NCBI RefSeq assembly: GCF_009870825.1
Contig: NZ_WTWY01000008.1
Span: 1 to 64,000 of the forward strand
Length of the DNA: 64,000 bases
DNA from: Paenibacillus sp. USDA918EY
GTDB lineage: Bacteria; Bacillota; Bacilli; Paenibacillales; Paenibacillaceae
Direction: 5' to 3'
Shown: positions 15,920-25,817 of the stretch, piece by piece
Numbering within the stretch: position 1 is the stretch's first letter
How the letters are laid out: every line of letters starts with the position of its first letter
Translations under genes and position numbers: made by a program
Notes under the pieces: generated by a model
What the model was told of the DNA's origin: nothing
Databases searched by the model: none
Seen by the model: the letters and a program-made list of their open reading frames with translations, nothing else

Positions 15920-17641
15920 ATGGCAAGCAACAGAAAGAGAAAAACGACAGCTTCGGTTTTGCTGCTCGTTTCCGCCTTGTTTGTCGGCATGTTGGCCGGA
16001 TGCGGGGGGAATAACGGCAGCGACGCGGATGTAAAAACCGGCGGCTCCGGCAAGGAGGCGGCGACGGGCAGCGACAATTCGCCGATCACGTTCTCCTTTT
16101 TCAGCGCCGACCCGAGTCCGAACTGGACGGGGATGAAGGACGAAATCGGCAAAGTCCTTACGGAAAAAACCGGCGTGACCCTGGACGCGGAGTTCGCCGT
16201 CGGCGATCCGCAGCAGAAGGTGGCTTTGATCGCATCCAGCGGGCAATATCCCGACCTCATCAGCGCCAAAAACGATATCAGCAAGCTCGTCGACGCAGGC
16301 GCCATGCTGGATCTGACCGATCTCATCGACAAGTATGCTCCAAACATTAAAAAAGTGCTTGGCGATTCCTTGAAACGCGCCCGTTACAGCGATGAAGACC
16401 ATGCCATCTACGCCATTCCGACTTATGCGGGGGTAGGGCAGCAGTACTTCCAGGCCGGCGGCGGCTTCGAACTCCAGCACCGGGCGGTCGCCGAAGCGGG
16501 ATATCCGGAAATACGGACGGTCCAGGATTATGAAAACGTGATCAAATCCTATATCGAAAAACATCCGACGGACGAAAACGGCAACAAAAACATCGGCCTG
16601 ACGTTAAACGCCGACGACTGGTACATGTACATTACGGTCACGAACCCGGCTTTTTACACGACGGGCTCGCCGGACGACGGCGAATACGCGATCGACGTGG
16701 ATACGCAAAAAGTTACGTACCATTTCCGGCGCCCCGTGGAAAAAGAATATTTCCGCTGGCTCAATCATATGAACGATATCGGGCTGCTTGATCCGGAAAG
16801 CTTCGTGCAAAAATACGACCAATACAAAGCAAAGATCGCAACCGGCCGCGTCATCGGCCTGATCGATCAGGACTGGGCTTACGGCGACGCTGAAAAGGCG
16901 CTGAAAGCGGCGGGCAAATTCGATCAGGGCTACGGCCATTATCCGGTGACTTTAACCAAGGAATACAAAGAAACATCGTTCTGGCCGACAGGTTATATGG
17001 CAGGCTACGGCATCGGCATCAGCAAAGACTGCAAAGACCCGGTCCGCGCGATCAAATTCCTCGATTACCTGGCTTCCGATGAAGGGCAAGTGCTGCTGAA
17101 CTGGGGAATTGAAGGCAAACACTACAACGTCGAAAACGGCAAACGCGTCATTCCGAAGGAAATCAGCGACCGCAAGGTTAACGACGCAACCAACTTCACC
17201 AAGGAAACAGGCATTGGCCTCTACAACACGCTTGGCGTTCATTACGGCGACGGCGTAAAAGATTCGACCGGAAACTACTACACGACGAACTTCCCGGAGC
17301 AAATCCAGACCTCGTACAACGAGGTCGAAAAGAAAACGCTGGCCGCCTACAACGTCAAATCGTGGAGAGATCTGTTCCCGAAAGAAGACGAGTTTAAAGT
17401 CAAACCTTGGGGCGCGGCATGGAATATCAACATTCCGGGCGACAGCGAAATCGTCGTGCTGGACAACAAGCTGAAGGATATTACGTGGAAACGGATTCCC
17501 GAAGCGATTTTGGCCAAACCGGCCGATTTCGATAAAGTATGGGACGCGTACATGAAAGATATCGAAAAAGCGGGCGTCGAAAAAGCCGAAACGCTGCGCG
17601 AGGAGCTCGTGAAAAAACGCGTGAAGCTGTGGAATGAATAA
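15920..17641 (+). CDS. Sugar-binding lipoprotein of ABC transporter (LplA type)
   Basis: A 573-residue extracytoplasmic binding protein. The signal peptide ends in the lipobox LAGC, so the mature protein is lipid-anchored. After a Gly/Ser-rich linker comes a family 1 solute-binding fold with PITFSFFSADPSPNWTG, a central YAIPTYAG segment and TGYMAGYGIGISKDCKDP. The length is that of the large LplA class, which binds oligosaccharides. Start ATG 15920 follows AGGAGGGG; an earlier in-frame start would put a charged stretch ahead of the signal peptide. A strong stem-loop after the gene may protect its transcript and raise its level over the glycosidases. Confidence 0.93.
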   Translation: MASNRKRKTTASVLLLVSALFVGMLAGCGGNNGSDADVKTGGSGKEAATGSDNSPITFSFFSADPSPNWTGMKDEIGKVLTEKTGVTLDAEFAVGDPQQKVALIASSGQYPDLISAKNDISKLVDAGAMLDLTDLIDKYAPNIKKVLGDSLKRARYSDEDHAIYAIPTYAGVGQQYFQAGGGFELQHRAVAEAGYPEIRTVQDYENVIKSYIEKHPTDENGNKNIGLTLNADDWYMYITVTNPAFYTTGSPDDGEYAIDVDTQKVTYHFRRPVEKEYFRWLNHMNDIGLLDPESFVQKYDQYKAKIATGRVIGLIDQDWAYGDAEKALKAAGKFDQGYGHYPVTLTKEYKETSFWPTGYMAGYGIGISKDCKDPVRAIKFLDYLASDEGQVLLNWGIEGKHYNVENGKRVIPKEISDRKVNDATNFTKETGIGLYNTLGVHYGDGVKDSTGNYYTTNFPEQIQTSYNEVEKKTLAAYNVKSWRDLFPKEDEFKVKPWGAAWNINIPGDSEIVVLDNKLKDITWKRIPEAILAKPADFDKVWDAYMKDIEKAGVEKAETLREELVKKRVKLWNE

Positions 17642-17683
17642 TACCGCCCGCTAGGGCATTTAAAGGGATGCAAAAAAATGAAT

Positions 17684-17723
17684 GGCGGGAAGTTTTGGCT
17701 GGTCAAAGCCGGGGCTTCCCGCC
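17684..17723 (+). other. Intercistronic stem-loop without T run
   Basis: GGCGGGAAG pairs perfectly with CTTCCCGCC, with an inner GGCT/AGCC stem. There is no T tract, so it is more likely an mRNA-stabilising or processing hairpin between binding protein and glycosidase genes than a terminator. Confidence 0.6.
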
Positions 17724-17747
17724 TGTTACCTGAGGTGAGCTGAAAAG

Positions 17748-20072
17748 ATGAAATTTAGCGACGGCAATTGGTTGACGCTGCCCGGCTTCGAAATTATGAG
17801 CCCGATTCAGGCTTATGACCCGAAAGCCCGGGAAAAAACGGTAAGCGTGTACGCTTCGCCCCGGGATTTGACGCCGCGCTGGGCGATGCTTGACTTGCCC
17901 ATGCTGACGGTGGGCCTTTCTTCCCCGATGGAGGACGTCATTCGCGTGTCCGTTCACCATCACAAAGGCGGAGCGCCGCTGAAGCCCGAATTCCGAATCC
18001 ATGAACAAGAGGACCACGAGGTTCAAACGGGGCTTGGCGATGAAGAGGTTTGGCTGCAAAGCGGGCGGCTCAAGGCAAGCATCCGCCGCAGCGGCGACTG
18101 GGGCATGTCCTTTTATCAGGAAGGCAAACGGATCACGGGGAGCGGACTTAAAGCGCTCGCCCACATTACGCGCGCGGACGGTCAAACCTTCATGCGCGAA
18201 CAGCTTGATTTGGGCGTCGGCGAGCATATCTATGGACTTGGGGAACGGTTTACGCCGTTCGTCAAAAACGGACAATCGCTCGACATTTGGAACCGCGACG
18301 GCGGCACGGGCACGGAGCAGGCCTACAAAAACATTCCTTTTTATCTGTCGAGCAAAGGATACGGCGTGTTTGTCAACAATCCGGGTCTCGTTTCCTTCGA
18401 AGTGGGTTCCGAGAAGGTGTCGAAGGTGCAATTCAGCGTCGAAGGGGAAAAGCTGGAGTACTTCATCGTCGGCGGCGAAACGCTGCGGCATGTGCTGCAA
18501 AATTATACGGCGCTCACCGGGAAACCGGCGCTGCCTCCGGCCTGGACCTTCGGCTTGTGGCTGACCACCTCTTTTACGACCGATTACGACGAACAGACGG
18601 TCATGAGCTTCGTCGACGGCATGAAGGAGCGCGACCTTCCGCTGCATGTGTTCCACTTCGACTGCTTTTGGATGAAGCCGCTTCATTGGACGGATTTCGA
18701 ATGGGACGAGGCGGTATTTCCTGACCCCGGCGGTATGCTTGGACGATTAAAGGAAAAAGGGCTAAAAATTTGCGTCTGGATCAACCCGTATATCAGCGAG
18801 CAGTCGCGTTTATTCGACGAAGGGGCCGAAAACGGTTATTTCCTGAAAAACAAGGACGGCGGCGTCTGGCAGTGGGACCGTTGGCAGCCGGGCATGGCGA
18901 TCGTCGATTTCACGAATCCGAATGCGTGCCGCTGGTATGGCGATTATTTGCGCGAGCTTGTCGATATGGGCGTGGATTCGTTCAAGACGGACTTCGGCGA
19001 GCGGATTCCGACCGACGCGGTTTATTTTGACGGCTCCGACCCGCACCGGATGCATAACTATTACACCCAGCTTTACAACCAAACGGTGTTTGAAGTGCTG
19101 GAAGAAAAGCTCGGCAAAGGGGAAGCGGCTTTGTTCGCCCGGTCCGCGACGGCCGGGGGCCAGCAGTTCCCGGTCCACTGGGGCGGGGATTGCACGGCCA
19201 ACTACGATTCGATGGCGGAAAGCCTGCGCGGAGGCCTTTCTTTGGGCCTGTCCGGCTTCGGCTTCTGGAGCCACGACATCGGCGGCTTCGAAAGCACGGC
19301 GCCGGCCGACGTCTATATGCGCTGGGCGGCGTTTGGCCTGCTGTCCAGCCACAGCCGCCTTCACGGCAACCAATCGTACCGCGTGCCGTGGTTGTTCGGG
19401 GAGGAAGCCGTAGAGGTGGTGCGATTTTTCACGAAGCTCAAATGCCGCCTGATGCCGTACCTGTTCGGCGCCGCGGTGGACGCTTCGGTCCTGGGGCTGC
19501 CGTTGATGCGGGCGATGGTGCTCGAGTTCCCGGAAGATCCGGGATGCCGTACGCTCGACCGGCAGTACATGCTGGGCGATTCGCTTTTGGTTGCGCCCGT
19601 TTTCAGCGAAGACGGACAAGTCGAGTTTTATTTGCCGCCGGGTACGTGGACTTCCTTCCTGACGGGAGAGAAGGTGCAGGGCGGCCGGTGGATGTCCGAA
19701 CAGCACGGTTTCATGAGCCTGCCGCTCTACGTGCGTCCGGGCAGCATCATCCCGGTCGGCGCCGTGGACGATAAACCGGACTATGATTTTGCGGACGGCG
19801 TGGAGCTTCATATCTTTGCGCCGGAGGAAGGCAAGGAGATGCGGGTGACCGTTCCGGACCTGAAAGGGAAGCCCGCGCTGCAGGCAAAAGCGGTTTTGGC
19901 CGGCGGCGAACTTTCCGTGCGCGTCGAGGCAGCGGGCACTTCGGACTGGAAGGCCGTTTTACCGGGCGTGAGCCGGGTGGCGAGCGTGAAAGGCGGCCGG
20001 GCGGCGAGCACGGAGCGCGGAATGATCGTGGCGCCGGATGCCGGCGCCGCGGAACTGACGATTTATTTGTAA
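17748..20072 (+). CDS. yicI: GH31 alpha-xylosidase (YicI type)
   Basis: A 774-residue glycosidase that releases alpha-1,6-linked xylose from the non-reducing end of xyloglucan oligosaccharides. The N-terminal beta-sandwich (1-240) precedes the catalytic barrel. The nucleophile is Asp415 in SFKTDFGERIP and the acid/base Asp481 in WGGDCTANYDSM, one position from the E. coli YicI residues (416 and 482). FHFDCFWMKP and ICVWINPYISEQS mark the xyloside-specific branch of GH31 rather than alpha-glucosidases. There is no signal peptide, so it acts in the cytoplasm on imported sugar. A GAGGTGAGC site precedes the ATG. It lies 106 bp after the binding protein and supplies xylose to XylA. Confidence 0.93.
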   Translation: MKFSDGNWLTLPGFEIMSPIQAYDPKAREKTVSVYASPRDLTPRWAMLDLPMLTVGLSSPMEDVIRVSVHHHKGGAPLKPEFRIHEQEDHEVQTGLGDEEVWLQSGRLKASIRRSGDWGMSFYQEGKRITGSGLKALAHITRADGQTFMREQLDLGVGEHIYGLGERFTPFVKNGQSLDIWNRDGGTGTEQAYKNIPFYLSSKGYGVFVNNPGLVSFEVGSEKVSKVQFSVEGEKLEYFIVGGETLRHVLQNYTALTGKPALPPAWTFGLWLTTSFTTDYDEQTVMSFVDGMKERDLPLHVFHFDCFWMKPLHWTDFEWDEAVFPDPGGMLGRLKEKGLKICVWINPYISEQSRLFDEGAENGYFLKNKDGGVWQWDRWQPGMAIVDFTNPNACRWYGDYLRELVDMGVDSFKTDFGERIPTDAVYFDGSDPHRMHNYYTQLYNQTVFEVLEEKLGKGEAALFARSATAGGQQFPVHWGGDCTANYDSMAESLRGGLSLGLSGFGFWSHDIGGFESTAPADVYMRWAAFGLLSSHSRLHGNQSYRVPWLFGEEAVEVVRFFTKLKCRLMPYLFGAAVDASVLGLPLMRAMVLEFPEDPGCRTLDRQYMLGDSLLVAPVFSEDGQVEFYLPPGTWTSFLTGEKVQGGRWMSEQHGFMSLPLYVRPGSIIPVGAVDDKPDYDFADGVELHIFAPEEGKEMRVTVPDLKGKPALQAKAVLAGGELSVRVEAAGTSDWKAVLPGVSRVASVKGGRAASTERGMIVAPDAGAAELTIYL

Positions 20073-20088
20073 ACCGGGGTGAACTGAA

Positions 20089-20134
20089 AGTGTGTAAATA
20101 TTTTAGCTTGTAATATTATAGTGTGTAATATTTT
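20089..20134 (+). repeat. AT-rich direct repeat between GH31 and GH95 genes
   Basis: AGTGTGTAAATATTTT (20089-20104) recurs as AGTGTGTAATATTTT (20120-20134), 31 bp apart. The block is far more AT-rich than its GC-rich neighbours. It may hold a promoter or regulator site for the GH95 gene. Confidence 0.5.
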
Positions 20135-20234
20135 GCGGAAAATGCATCTGAAGGAAGGAACCTCCCGCACACCTATGGAAAGCTCTTGGCAAGAGGGATG
20201 AGTTGAAAAAGGGTCTGGGAAGGGGACAACGCGA

Positions 20235-22607
20235 ATGAGTCAAAACAGAAAAACATTATGGTACAAGAGGCCGGCCGAGGAGTGGACCGAAGCTTTGCCC
20301 ATCGGAAGCGGGCGGCTGGGCGGCATGGTATTCGGAGGAGCCCGGGAAGAGCGGATTCAGCTGAACGAAGACACGCTTTGGTCGGGGTTCCCGCGGGATA
20401 CGTTAAATTATGAAGCGCTCCGCCATCTGAATCTTGCCAAGGAATTGGCGGCTCAGGGAAGATACACCGAGGCCGAGGCGCTGATCGAAGGAAGCATGAT
20501 CGGCCGCCGGAGCGAATCCTATCAGCCGCTTGGCGATTTGCATATCGCAACCCGCATCGAAGGAGAAATCCGAAACTACCGCCGGACGCTGGATTTGGAG
20601 GAGGCCGTGGTAGAGGCGGGATTTGAAGCTGATGGCGTAAAAATCGTCCGGGAGGTGCTCGCCAGCCATGCGGACGACGTGATCGCCGTTCATATCCGCG
20701 CCGAAAAGGCCGACGGAAGCGGCGAAGCGGCGCTGCCCGATATCGATGTCTGGCTGTCTTCGCCGCATCCGTGCCGGATCGAAGAGGATGGGGCGCTGGT
20801 ATTAACCGGCCGCAGTCCGTCCCATGTCGCGGAAAATTACCGCGGCGACCATCCGCGTCCGGTTCTGTACGAGGATACGATGGGGCTTAGCTTCTCGGTG
20901 ATGCTGACCGCGAAAACCCAAGGCGGCGAGGCGGAAACGGAGAACGGGCGCTTGGTTATCCGGCAGGCCGGGTCTGTATTGCTCCTGCTTACGGCGGCGA
21001 CGGATTTCGCCGGATACGACGCTATGCCGGGCCGGGACGGGTTGCCGCCGGCTGCAACATGCTCGCGGATTTTGCGGGACGCACCGGCGAGGTATGAAGA
21101 GATTCGGAAGCGGCATGTGCAGGATTACCGCTCCTTGTTTGACCGCTGCGATTTGCTCCTCGGTACGGAGACCCCGGGGACGGAAGCGGGAGCAGCCGCG
21201 AACCTCCCTGCGGATGAACGGCTGACAGCCTATCGGGGCGGAGCGTCCGATCCCGAGCTGGAAAGCCTGCTCTTTCATTACGGGCGATATTTGATGATCG
21301 CCGGCTCCAGGCCCGGTACCCAGGCCCTGAACCTGCAAGGGATTTGGAATCCGCATCTTCAGCCGCCGTGGAACAGCAATTATACGACCAACATCAATAC
21401 GGAAATGAACTATTGGCCGGCGGAAAGCTGCAGCCTGGGAGAATGCCACGAGCCCCTTTTCGACCTGATCCGCGAGCTCAGCGACAGCGGCGGGCGTACG
21501 GCCGCGGTCCACTACGGATGCCGCGGGTGGGCCGCGCATCATAACACCGATTTGTGGCGGATGTCGACGCCGTCGGCAGGCAGCGCCAAATGGGCGTTTT
21601 GGCCGATGGCCGGCGTCTGGCTGTCCAGGCATTTATGGGAGAGGTATGCGTTCCGGCCGGATCTTTCGTTTTTACGGGAAACGGCGTATCCGATCCTGAA
21701 AGGAGCCGCGCTGTTTTGCCTGGATTGGCTGGTGCAGCGTCCGGACGGCGCATGGACGACACCTTTATCGACGTCGCCGGAGAACGTTTTTCTGACGGCG
21801 GACGGCACGCCGTGCAGCATAGCGCAAGGCTCCGCCATGGATATGGCCTTGATCGACGAGCTGTTCGGCCACTGTATTCAGGCGTCGGCCATTTTGAACA
21901 CGGATGCCGAGCTCCGCGACGAGCTGGCGGCACGGCGGGAACGGCTGGCCCATCCGGGCATCGGGCCCGACGGGCGGCTCAGGGAGTGGAGCGGGGATTT
22001 TGCCGAGCATGAACCGGGACACCGGCATGTTTCCCATTTGTACGGCTTGTATCCCGGGAATGCCATCCATCCGCGGCTGACGCCGGAGCTTGCCGAAGCC
22101 GCCTCGGCGACGCTTGAGGCGAGACTTGCGGCCGGCAGCGGCCATACCGGCTGGAGCGCAGCCTGGATGATCAATTTATTCGCCCGGCTGGGCGACGGGG
22201 AACGGGCTTACCGCAGCATCCGCCGGGTGTTGACCGATTCGACCCTGCCGAACCTGTTCGGCAACCATCCGCCGTTCCAGATCGACGGCAACTTTGGGTT
22301 TACGGCAGGGGTGGCGGAGATGCTGCTTCAAAGCCATGCCGATGGTCTGGAGTTGCTCCCGGCGCTGCCTGAAGCCTGGAGTTGCGGCAAGGTTAAAGGG
22401 CTGGCCGCCCGCGGCGGATTTACCGTCGCCATGGAATGGGCGGAAGGCCGGCTGACCCGGGCGAACATCACGTCTACGCATGGCCACGCCTGCCGGATTT
22501 TGAACGGGGACGTTTATGTCGTCCAGCGCCAAGACGGGACGTTGGTTTCGGCCGCGGAAGAATTTGCGACGCAGCCGGGCGAGATCTATACGATAACACC
22601 GATGTGA
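20235..22607 (+). CDS. GH95 alpha-L-fucosidase (or alpha-L-galactosidase)
   Basis: A 790-residue inverting glycosidase that removes terminal alpha-1,2-linked L-fucose (some members, L-galactose). The N-terminal domain opens with [27 protein letters not shown] in pieces typical of the family, and EDTLWSG. The catalytic (alpha/alpha)6 barrel shows [18 protein letters not shown] with the paired Asn that bind the water, STSPENVF with the probable acid Glu516, and [10 protein letters not shown] with Asp684. No signal peptide is present. GGAAGGGGAC precedes the ATG. Fucose caps galactose in xyloglucan side chains, which fits the GH42 and GH31 genes beside it. Substrate is inferred from this context. 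Confidence 0.9.
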   Translation: MSQNRKTLWYKRPAEEWTEALPIGSGRLGGMVFGGAREERIQLNEDTLWSGFPRDTLNYEALRHLNLAKELAAQGRYTEAEALIEGSMIGRRSESYQPLGDLHIATRIEGEIRNYRRTLDLEEAVVEAGFEADGVKIVREVLASHADDVIAVHIRAEKADGSGEAALPDIDVWLSSPHPCRIEEDGALVLTGRSPSHVAENYRGDHPRPVLYEDTMGLSFSVMLTAKTQGGEAETENGRLVIRQAGSVLLLLTAATDFAGYDAMPGRDGLPPAATCSRILRDAPARYEEIRKRHVQDYRSLFDRCDLLLGTETPGTEAGAAANLPADERLTAYRGGASDPELESLLFHYGRYLMIAGSRPGTQALNLQGIWNPHLQPPWNSNYTTNINTEMNYWPAESCSLGECHEPLFDLIRELSDSGGRTAAVHYGCRGWAAHHNTDLWRMSTPSAGSAKWAFWPMAGVWLSRHLWERYAFRPDLSFLRETAYPILKGAALFCLDWLVQRPDGAWTTPLSTSPENVFLTADGTPCSIAQGSAMDMALIDELFGHCIQASAILNTDAELRDELAARRERLAHPGIGPDGRLREWSGDFAEHEPGHRHVSHLYGLYPGNAIHPRLTPELAEAASATLEARLAAGSGHTGWSAAWMINLFARLGDGERAYRSIRRVLTDSTLPNLFGNHPPFQIDGNFGFTAGVAEMLLQSHADGLELLPALPEAWSCGKVKGLAARGGFTVAMEWAEGRLTRANITSTHGHACRILNGDVYVVQRQDGTLVSAAEEFATQPGEIYTITPM

Positions 22608-22620
22608 GAGAAGAAATGGC

Positions 22621-22797
22621 ATGAGCATATTTCAATTTCCGCCTGATTTCCGCTGGGGGGCCGCGACGGCCTTCTATCAGATCGAAGGGGCGTACGACGA
22701 GGACGGGCGCAGGTTTTCGATCTGGGATATGTTTTCCCATACGCCGGGAAAGGTGAAAAACGGGGACAACCGAGTAAAGGGGGCGACCGAATTTTGA
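22621..22797 (+). pseudogene. 5' stump of a GH1 beta-glucosidase gene
   Basis: A 58-codon frame starts at ATG 22621 with a GAGAGAAG site and reads [20 protein letters not shown], the GH1 N-terminal signature, then [18 protein letters not shown]. In whole enzymes this is followed by about 400 more residues beginning near DVACDHYH. Here the match stops after NGDN, runs eight unrelated codons and ends in TGA that overlaps the TTG start of the GH42 gene. The remainder of the gene is missing, so it must be a deletion remnant. The lost enzyme would have hydrolysed beta-glucosides such as the trimmed xyloglucan backbone. Confidence 0.85.
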
Positions 22798-24824
22798 TCC
22801 ATCCGAAACTGCCTAAAATTTGGTATGGCGGAGACTATAATCCGGAGCAGTGGGGGCCGGAAGAGTGGAAGGAAGACCACCGGATGTTCAAGCTGGCCGG
22901 GATCGACGTCGTGACGATCAACGTTTTTTCCTGGGCGCTGAACCAGCCGGATGAACATACGTACGATTTCGCCTGGCTGGACGAAACGATGGACCGCCTG
23001 CATGCGGACGGCATCGGCGTCGTGCTGGCGACGAGCACGGCGGCGCATCCGGCATGGATGGCCAAGCGGCATCCGGACGTGACCCGGGTCGATTTTTACG
23101 GGCGGAAGCGCAGGTTCGGCGGGCGCCATAATTCCTGCCCGAACAGCCCGACGTACCGCAAATATTCCGGGCGGATCGCAAGCAGGCTGGCGGAGCGCTA
23201 CAAGGATCATCCCGCGCTTCTGCTCTGGCATGTCTCGAACGAATACGGGGGTTACTGTTACTGCGAACGCTGCGAGGCGGCTTTTCGCGAATGGCTGCAA
23301 AACCGCTACCGAACGCTCGATGCCGTCAATCAAGCATGGAATACGCGCTTCTGGGGACATACGTTTTACGATTGGGACGACATCGTGCTTCCAAGCGGCC
23401 TCAGCGAAGAAGGGGAAGGCAACGTCAGCGCGTTTCAAGGCATTTCGCTTGATTATCGCCGGTTTATGTCGGACAGCCTGCTGGCCTGCTACAAAATCGA
23501 AGCGGAGGCGATCCGCGAGCACAGCAAGGACGTGCCGATTACGACCAACCTGATGGGAACGTACCCGGAGCTGAACTATTTCGATTGGGCCAAAGAGATG
23601 GATGTCATCTCCTGGGACAATTACCCGTCGCTTAACACGCCCGTCAGCGAAACGGCGATGGTGCATGATTTGATGCGCGGGCTGAAGGACGGGATGCCGT
23701 TCCTGTTGATGGAGCAGACGCCGAGCCAGCAGAACTGGCAGGCCTACAACTCGCTCAAAAGGCCCGGCGTCATGCGGCTGTGGAGCTATCAGGCGGTCGC
23801 CCGCGGCGCGGATACGGTCATGTTTTTCCAAATGCGGCGCTCGATCGGAGCTTGCGAGAAGTTCCATGGCGCGGTCATCGAACATGCGGGGCATGAGCAT
23901 ACGCGCGTGTTCCGCGAGGTTGCGGAGCTTGGCAAAGAGCTGCAACGGCTTGGAGACAGTCTACTTGACGCCCGCAGCGACGCGAAAGTCGCGATCCTTT
24001 ATGATTGGGAAAACCGCTGGGCGGTCGAGCTTTCGAGCGGTCCGACGGTGGAACTGCAGTATGTGCGCGAAGTGCATAAATATTATGACGCCTTGTTCAA
24101 GCTCGGGATTCAGGCCGACATGATCAGCGTCGAAGCCGATTACAGCCGATACGACATCGTCATCGCGCCGGTCATGTATATGGTCAAACCGGGGGTTGCC
24201 AAAAAGCTGGAGGCCTTTACGGCGGCGGGCGGCACGTTCGTCACGACGTTTTTCAGCGGCATCGTCAATGAAAACGACCGCGTCACGACCGGCGGTTATC
24301 CGGGCGAGCTTCGTCCGCTGCTTGGCATCTGGGCGGAGGAAATCGATGCCCTTCCTGCGGGACAGTACAACCAGATCGTGATGAAAGAACCGTTTGGCGA
24401 GCTGGACGGCTCCTACGACTGCGAAATGCTGTTCGACCTGATCCATGCGGAGGGGGCCGAAGTGCTGGCGGAATACGGCTCGGATTTTTATCAAGGCATG
24501 CCTGCTTTGACCGTTCATGCTTACGGAAAAGGCAAGGCGTATTATGTAGCCACTAGCGCAGCACCGGGATTTTTGCGTCCGTTCCTCGCCAAGCTGTGCG
24601 CGGATCAAGGGGTCAAACCTCTGGTCGAGCGGCTGCCCGATGGGGTTGAAGCCGCAAGGCGCGTGAAGGAAGGCCGTTCCTTCCTCTTCCTGTTGAACCA
24701 TAACGCGGACCTTGCGGCAGTCGACATCGGCAGCGGCAAGCGTCGGGATTTGCTGTCGGGACAAATACTGTCGGGAACCGTGGAACTGCCGGGACGCGGG
24801 GTATTGATATTGGAAGAAGTATAG
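22794..24824 (+). CDS. GH42 beta-galactosidase
   Basis: A 676-residue cytoplasmic beta-galactosidase. The barrel domain begins [13 protein letters not shown]; the acid/base is Glu150 in WHVSNEYGG and the nucleophile Glu307 in [11 protein letters not shown]. The cysteines of [11 protein letters not shown] form the family's zinc site with an upstream Cys. Middle (trimerisation, about 395-600) and small C-terminal domains follow. TTG 22794 is the start, with AAAGGGGG ten bases upstream; it overlaps the stop of the GH1 stump. GH42 enzymes cut terminal beta-galactose from plant oligosaccharides; here the likely target is the Gal of xyloglucan side chains, after defucosylation. It is the last gene of the locus. 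Confidence 0.93.
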   Translation: MIHPKLPKIWYGGDYNPEQWGPEEWKEDHRMFKLAGIDVVTINVFSWALNQPDEHTYDFAWLDETMDRLHADGIGVVLATSTAAHPAWMAKRHPDVTRVDFYGRKRRFGGRHNSCPNSPTYRKYSGRIASRLAERYKDHPALLLWHVSNEYGGYCYCERCEAAFREWLQNRYRTLDAVNQAWNTRFWGHTFYDWDDIVLPSGLSEEGEGNVSAFQGISLDYRRFMSDSLLACYKIEAEAIREHSKDVPITTNLMGTYPELNYFDWAKEMDVISWDNYPSLNTPVSETAMVHDLMRGLKDGMPFLLMEQTPSQQNWQAYNSLKRPGVMRLWSYQAVARGADTVMFFQMRRSIGACEKFHGAVIEHAGHEHTRVFREVAELGKELQRLGDSLLDARSDAKVAILYDWENRWAVELSSGPTVELQYVREVHKYYDALFKLGIQADMISVEADYSRYDIVIAPVMYMVKPGVAKKLEAFTAAGGTFVTTFFSGIVNENDRVTTGGYPGELRPLLGIWAEEIDALPAGQYNQIVMKEPFGELDGSYDCEMLFDLIHAEGAEVLAEYGSDFYQGMPALTVHAYGKGKAYYVATSAAPGFLRPFLAKLCADQGVKPLVERLPDGVEAARRVKEGRSFLFLLNHNADLAAVDIGSGKRRDLLSGQILSGTVELPGRGVLILEEV

Positions 24825-24954
24825 ATTCATTCAATCGAATGCTGGATCCACTTCCAATTTCCACCGCGGACGAGAAACCATTCAGGAAATTGGAGCGCAA
24901 GAGCGACGGGAGGAATGATCCGTATCCGTAGCGTCTCGCAACAGAAAAAATCGG

Positions 24955-24996
24955 GCCGCCCTCAAGATCCAAGATCTTTTGGGACGGCTTTTTTTT
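24955..24996. terminator. Terminator after the glycosidase genes
   Basis: GCCGCCCTCAAGAT pairs imperfectly with ATCTTTTGGGACGGC and is followed by eight T's. It lies between the convergent GH42 and response regulator genes. Confidence 0.75.
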
Positions 24997-25015
24997 GGTT
25001 TTCCGGTGTGCGGCC

Positions 25016-25687
25016 CTAGTCTACCCAGCGGTTGCGGATGGCCAGCACGACCGCCTGCGTGCGGTCTTCCGCGCCGATTTTTTGCAAAATCCGATGCACA
25101 TGGGTTTTGACGGTGCTTTCGCTGATATGGAGCCTCGCGGCAATGTCCTCGTTTTTCAGGCCGTAAGCCATCTCCTGAAGCACTTCCAGCTCGCGGTCGG
25201 TCAGCGGATCGGGCAGACCGGAAAGCGCGTCCTTTTTGCCCTGCGCCGCAGCGGACATCTGTAAGGCTTCCGAAATCATTTTGGCCGCGGCGGAGGTACG
25301 GTAAATCGCTTCTCCGCGGTGGGCCGCGCGAATCGAGTTCAGCAGTTCGTCCGGGTCGGCGTCTTTCAGCAAATACCCGACGGCGCCGGCGCGAATGCCC
25401 TCGTACACGTATTCCTCCAGGTCGAAGGTGGTCAGGATGATCACTTTCGCATCCGGCAGCAGCCGCTTCAACTCCCGGGTGGCTTCGATGCCGTCCTGTT
25501 CGGGCATTTGCACATCCATCAGCACGATGTCGGGGCATTCCTTCAGGGCGAGCGTGACGGCTTCATGGCCGTTGCCGGCTTCTCCGCACCATTCCATATC
25601 CTGTTGGACTTTGATGATGAACCCGAGTCCGTGGCGGATCAAAGGCTGGTCGTCGGCAATGATGACGCGGATCCGTTCGGTGGGCAT
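25016..25687 (-). CDS. NarL/LuxR-type response regulator
   Basis: A 223-residue regulator. The receiver has acidic residues at the N-terminus (ADDQPL), Asp58 in IVLMDVQMPEQDG and a LKDADPDEL segment; the C-terminal helix-turn-helix reads LTDRELEVLQEMAYGLKNEDIAARLHISESTVKTHV in the usual GerE pattern. The ATG at 25687 has a GAGGTGG site six bases upstream. It follows the kinase gene by 130 bp, in which an ACCAT-TCATC-ATGGT inverted repeat (25750-25764) may be a binding site. The target genes are unknown; the adjacent membrane protein is a candidate. Confidence 0.9.
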   Translation of the reverse strand: MPTERIRVIIADDQPLIRHGLGFIIKVQQDMEWCGEAGNGHEAVTLALKECPDIVLMDVQMPEQDGIEATRELKRLLPDAKVIILTTFDLEEYVYEGIRAGAVGYLLKDADPDELLNSIRAAHRGEAIYRTSAAAKMISEALQMSAAAQGKKDALSGLPDPLTDRELEVLQEMAYGLKNEDIAARLHISESTVKTHVHRILQKIGAEDRTQAVVLAIRNRWVD

Positions 25688-25817
25688 GTTGGGCCACCTC
25701 TTTCTCGTTTCGCCTGTTTTAAGACAGCGAAGCGTTTATAGTATTTTGTACCATTCATCATGGTTCTCCTAGCGTACCTGAATAACTTCGGAACAATCGC
25801 TCATTTGCGGGGATTCT

